Assembly: GCA_036897095.1 (NCBI GenBank)
Contig: JAYMSP010002814.1
Location: 1 to 22,403 of the forward strand
Length of the DNA: 22,403 nucleotides
Reading direction: 5' to 3'
Origin: Plantago elongata
Lineage: Eukaryota; Streptophyta; Magnoliopsida; Lamiales; Plantaginaceae
Both the position numbers and the translations under genes were made by a program. Below the pieces are notes generated by a model. The model made no database searches, was not told the origin of the DNA, and worked only from the letters and a program-made list of their open reading frames with translations. Shown here piece by piece: positions 21,530 to 22,403 of the stretch. Within the stretch, counting starts at the first letter, position 1; every line of letters begins with the position of its first letter.

Positions 21530-21712
21530 TTAATGTTTGTACCAATGTGAACATTCATGGACATGACAACAATGAAACAAAGCCCTAGATTTTTTACGAT
21601 TGCGGAGAGGTGTACGTATCACCGTATTTTCACGACAATTCTTCTTGCAAACTTCATTTTGATACCTCGGACGACAACACTGGAAGATGATGATGATGAT
21701 GATGAGGAAGCT
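21530..21712 (-). pseudogene. Possible GRF-type zinc-finger fragment
   Basis: On the - strand a 70-codon frame contains RYQNEVCKKNCRENTVIRT followed by NRKKSRALFHCC and ECSHWYKH before a stop. The spacing of Cys pairs, the VIRT and the CC...C-HW end recall the small GRF zinc-finger domain found in plant transposon-related and small orphan genes. Upstream, the run of GAT (plus strand) reads as poly-Ser in another frame, which is common before such domains, so one frameshift near 21670 would separate the two. The match is from memory and weak; an unrelated chance frame is the alternative. Confidence 0.3.
21686..21705 (+). repeat. (GAT)n microsatellite
   Basis: Six to seven perfect GAT triplets, a simple repeat likely to vary in length. 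Confidence 0.85.
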
Positions 21713-21749
21713 ATGAGTTTTTTGTGATCTATGAAGCAACAATATTTTC

Positions 21750-22403
21750 TACACAAAATACATAAGAAATGGTCCAAAAAGGTTGAATATATAGACTCAC
21801 CACACAGATTAACGGTAACTAACGTCTAATTCAAAATATATTTACAATGAGGCCCGTAAACAGTAAGGTATGCATGAAACACCTTTTGCATATAGATCCC
21901 TTTTAGTTGAACAATAACATGAAAGCACCTTGTTCGTTAAATTTAATTACATTGAAACCCACGGATTTGACTTTTCACGAATTAAAAGAACAAAAACCCA
22001 TTTTTAACCCTTTTCGAAAATTGGATTTTTGATTCAGCCAAACACCTTTAATTTTTTGCGGCCAACCCATTACACGTGCCTAACACGTGAGGACCTAGAT
22101 GTAATTGATATTGTTCAACTTGTTAAGTTAATGTAATTAGCAGGTGACCGTTTTTTTTAAACTAGGCGTTGGAATTTGATTTGTAGGCTATCTATACCTA
22201 CTTTAAACTCTTTTTTTGGTACTTCTTCATATCTACACTTCGAAAATGAATGATTCACAAGATGATGGATGTTAGGAATATCTTTTAGTGTTTTTGATCA
22301 ATCACCATGTAGCTTATCTTTAGTACAGAAAGGTGACTAGTACTCTCGGTTCACTTGAACATTGTAAAGAGGAAATCACTTAGTATTTTAGTCTAGTTAA
22401 ACT
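21750..22403. other. Intergenic DNA with two G-boxes
   Basis: No gene is seen. The stretch is AT-rich with runs of T. The only distinct sites are two CACGTG hexamers listed separately. The sequence around 21.8-22.1 kb (TTAACGG, AACCC and GACTTTT words) has the look of dispersed repeat DNA. Confidence 0.4.
22073..22089 (+). promoter_or_regulatory. Pair of G-box (CACGTG) sites
   Basis: CACGTG occurs at 22073-22078 and again at 22084-22089, 11 bp apart start to start, about one helical turn. Both are preceded by A, giving the ACACGTG form bound by bZIP and bHLH factors, including abscisic-acid response factors. No gene start follows within the window. Confidence 0.4.

Overview
The window looks like nuclear DNA of a flowering plant, most likely a eudicot. 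It is AT-rich and carries two intact, intronless plant genes, plant-lineage retrotransposons (Ty3/gypsy Tat, chromovirus, LINE, copia-like LTRs) and tRNA-derived retroposons. I cannot name the species from the sequence.

Layout. 1-2.88 kb is non-coding. It starts with an unassigned GC-richer block and holds a 41-bp tandem repeat and a tRNA-like retroposon at 1589-1678 flanked by a perfect 16-bp target-site duplication. 2.93-3.71 kb is a complete gene for a plant-specific protein of unknown function (260 aa). 3.7-5.3 kb is AT-rich intergenic DNA.

5.3-17 kb is a nest of decayed retrotransposons: a LINE 3' end with its zinc-binding RT domain (+); a chromovirus 3' end with chromodomain, polypurine tract and LTR (-); a probable copia-type LTR; a long broken Tat-lineage Ty3/gypsy pol (+, RT, RNase H, archaeal-type RNase H, integrase); then about 4.5 kb of probable 3' non-coding/LTR material of that element. 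This last part contains four tandem arrays with periods of about 69/72, 61, 19-20 and 68 bp. A solo LTR with a perfect 5-bp target duplication sits inside the first array. A second Tat integrase C-terminus lies at 16.2-16.4 kb on the opposite strand.

18.02-19.34 kb is a complete leucine-rich repeat extensin gene (439 aa, short Pro-rich tail). 19.3-22.4 kb is intergenic, with a possible LTR on the - strand, a SINE-like element, a possible broken GRF-type zinc-finger fragment and two closely spaced G-boxes.

The two host genes show no sign of working together; they are separated by about 14 kb, mostly transposon sequence. I see no new enzymatic or defence system. The least ordinary material is the set of tandem arrays behind the Tat pol, whose units repeatedly form TCGAG/CTCGA hairpins with 6-nt loops, including one pair of half-units that differ by a compensatory base-pair change.
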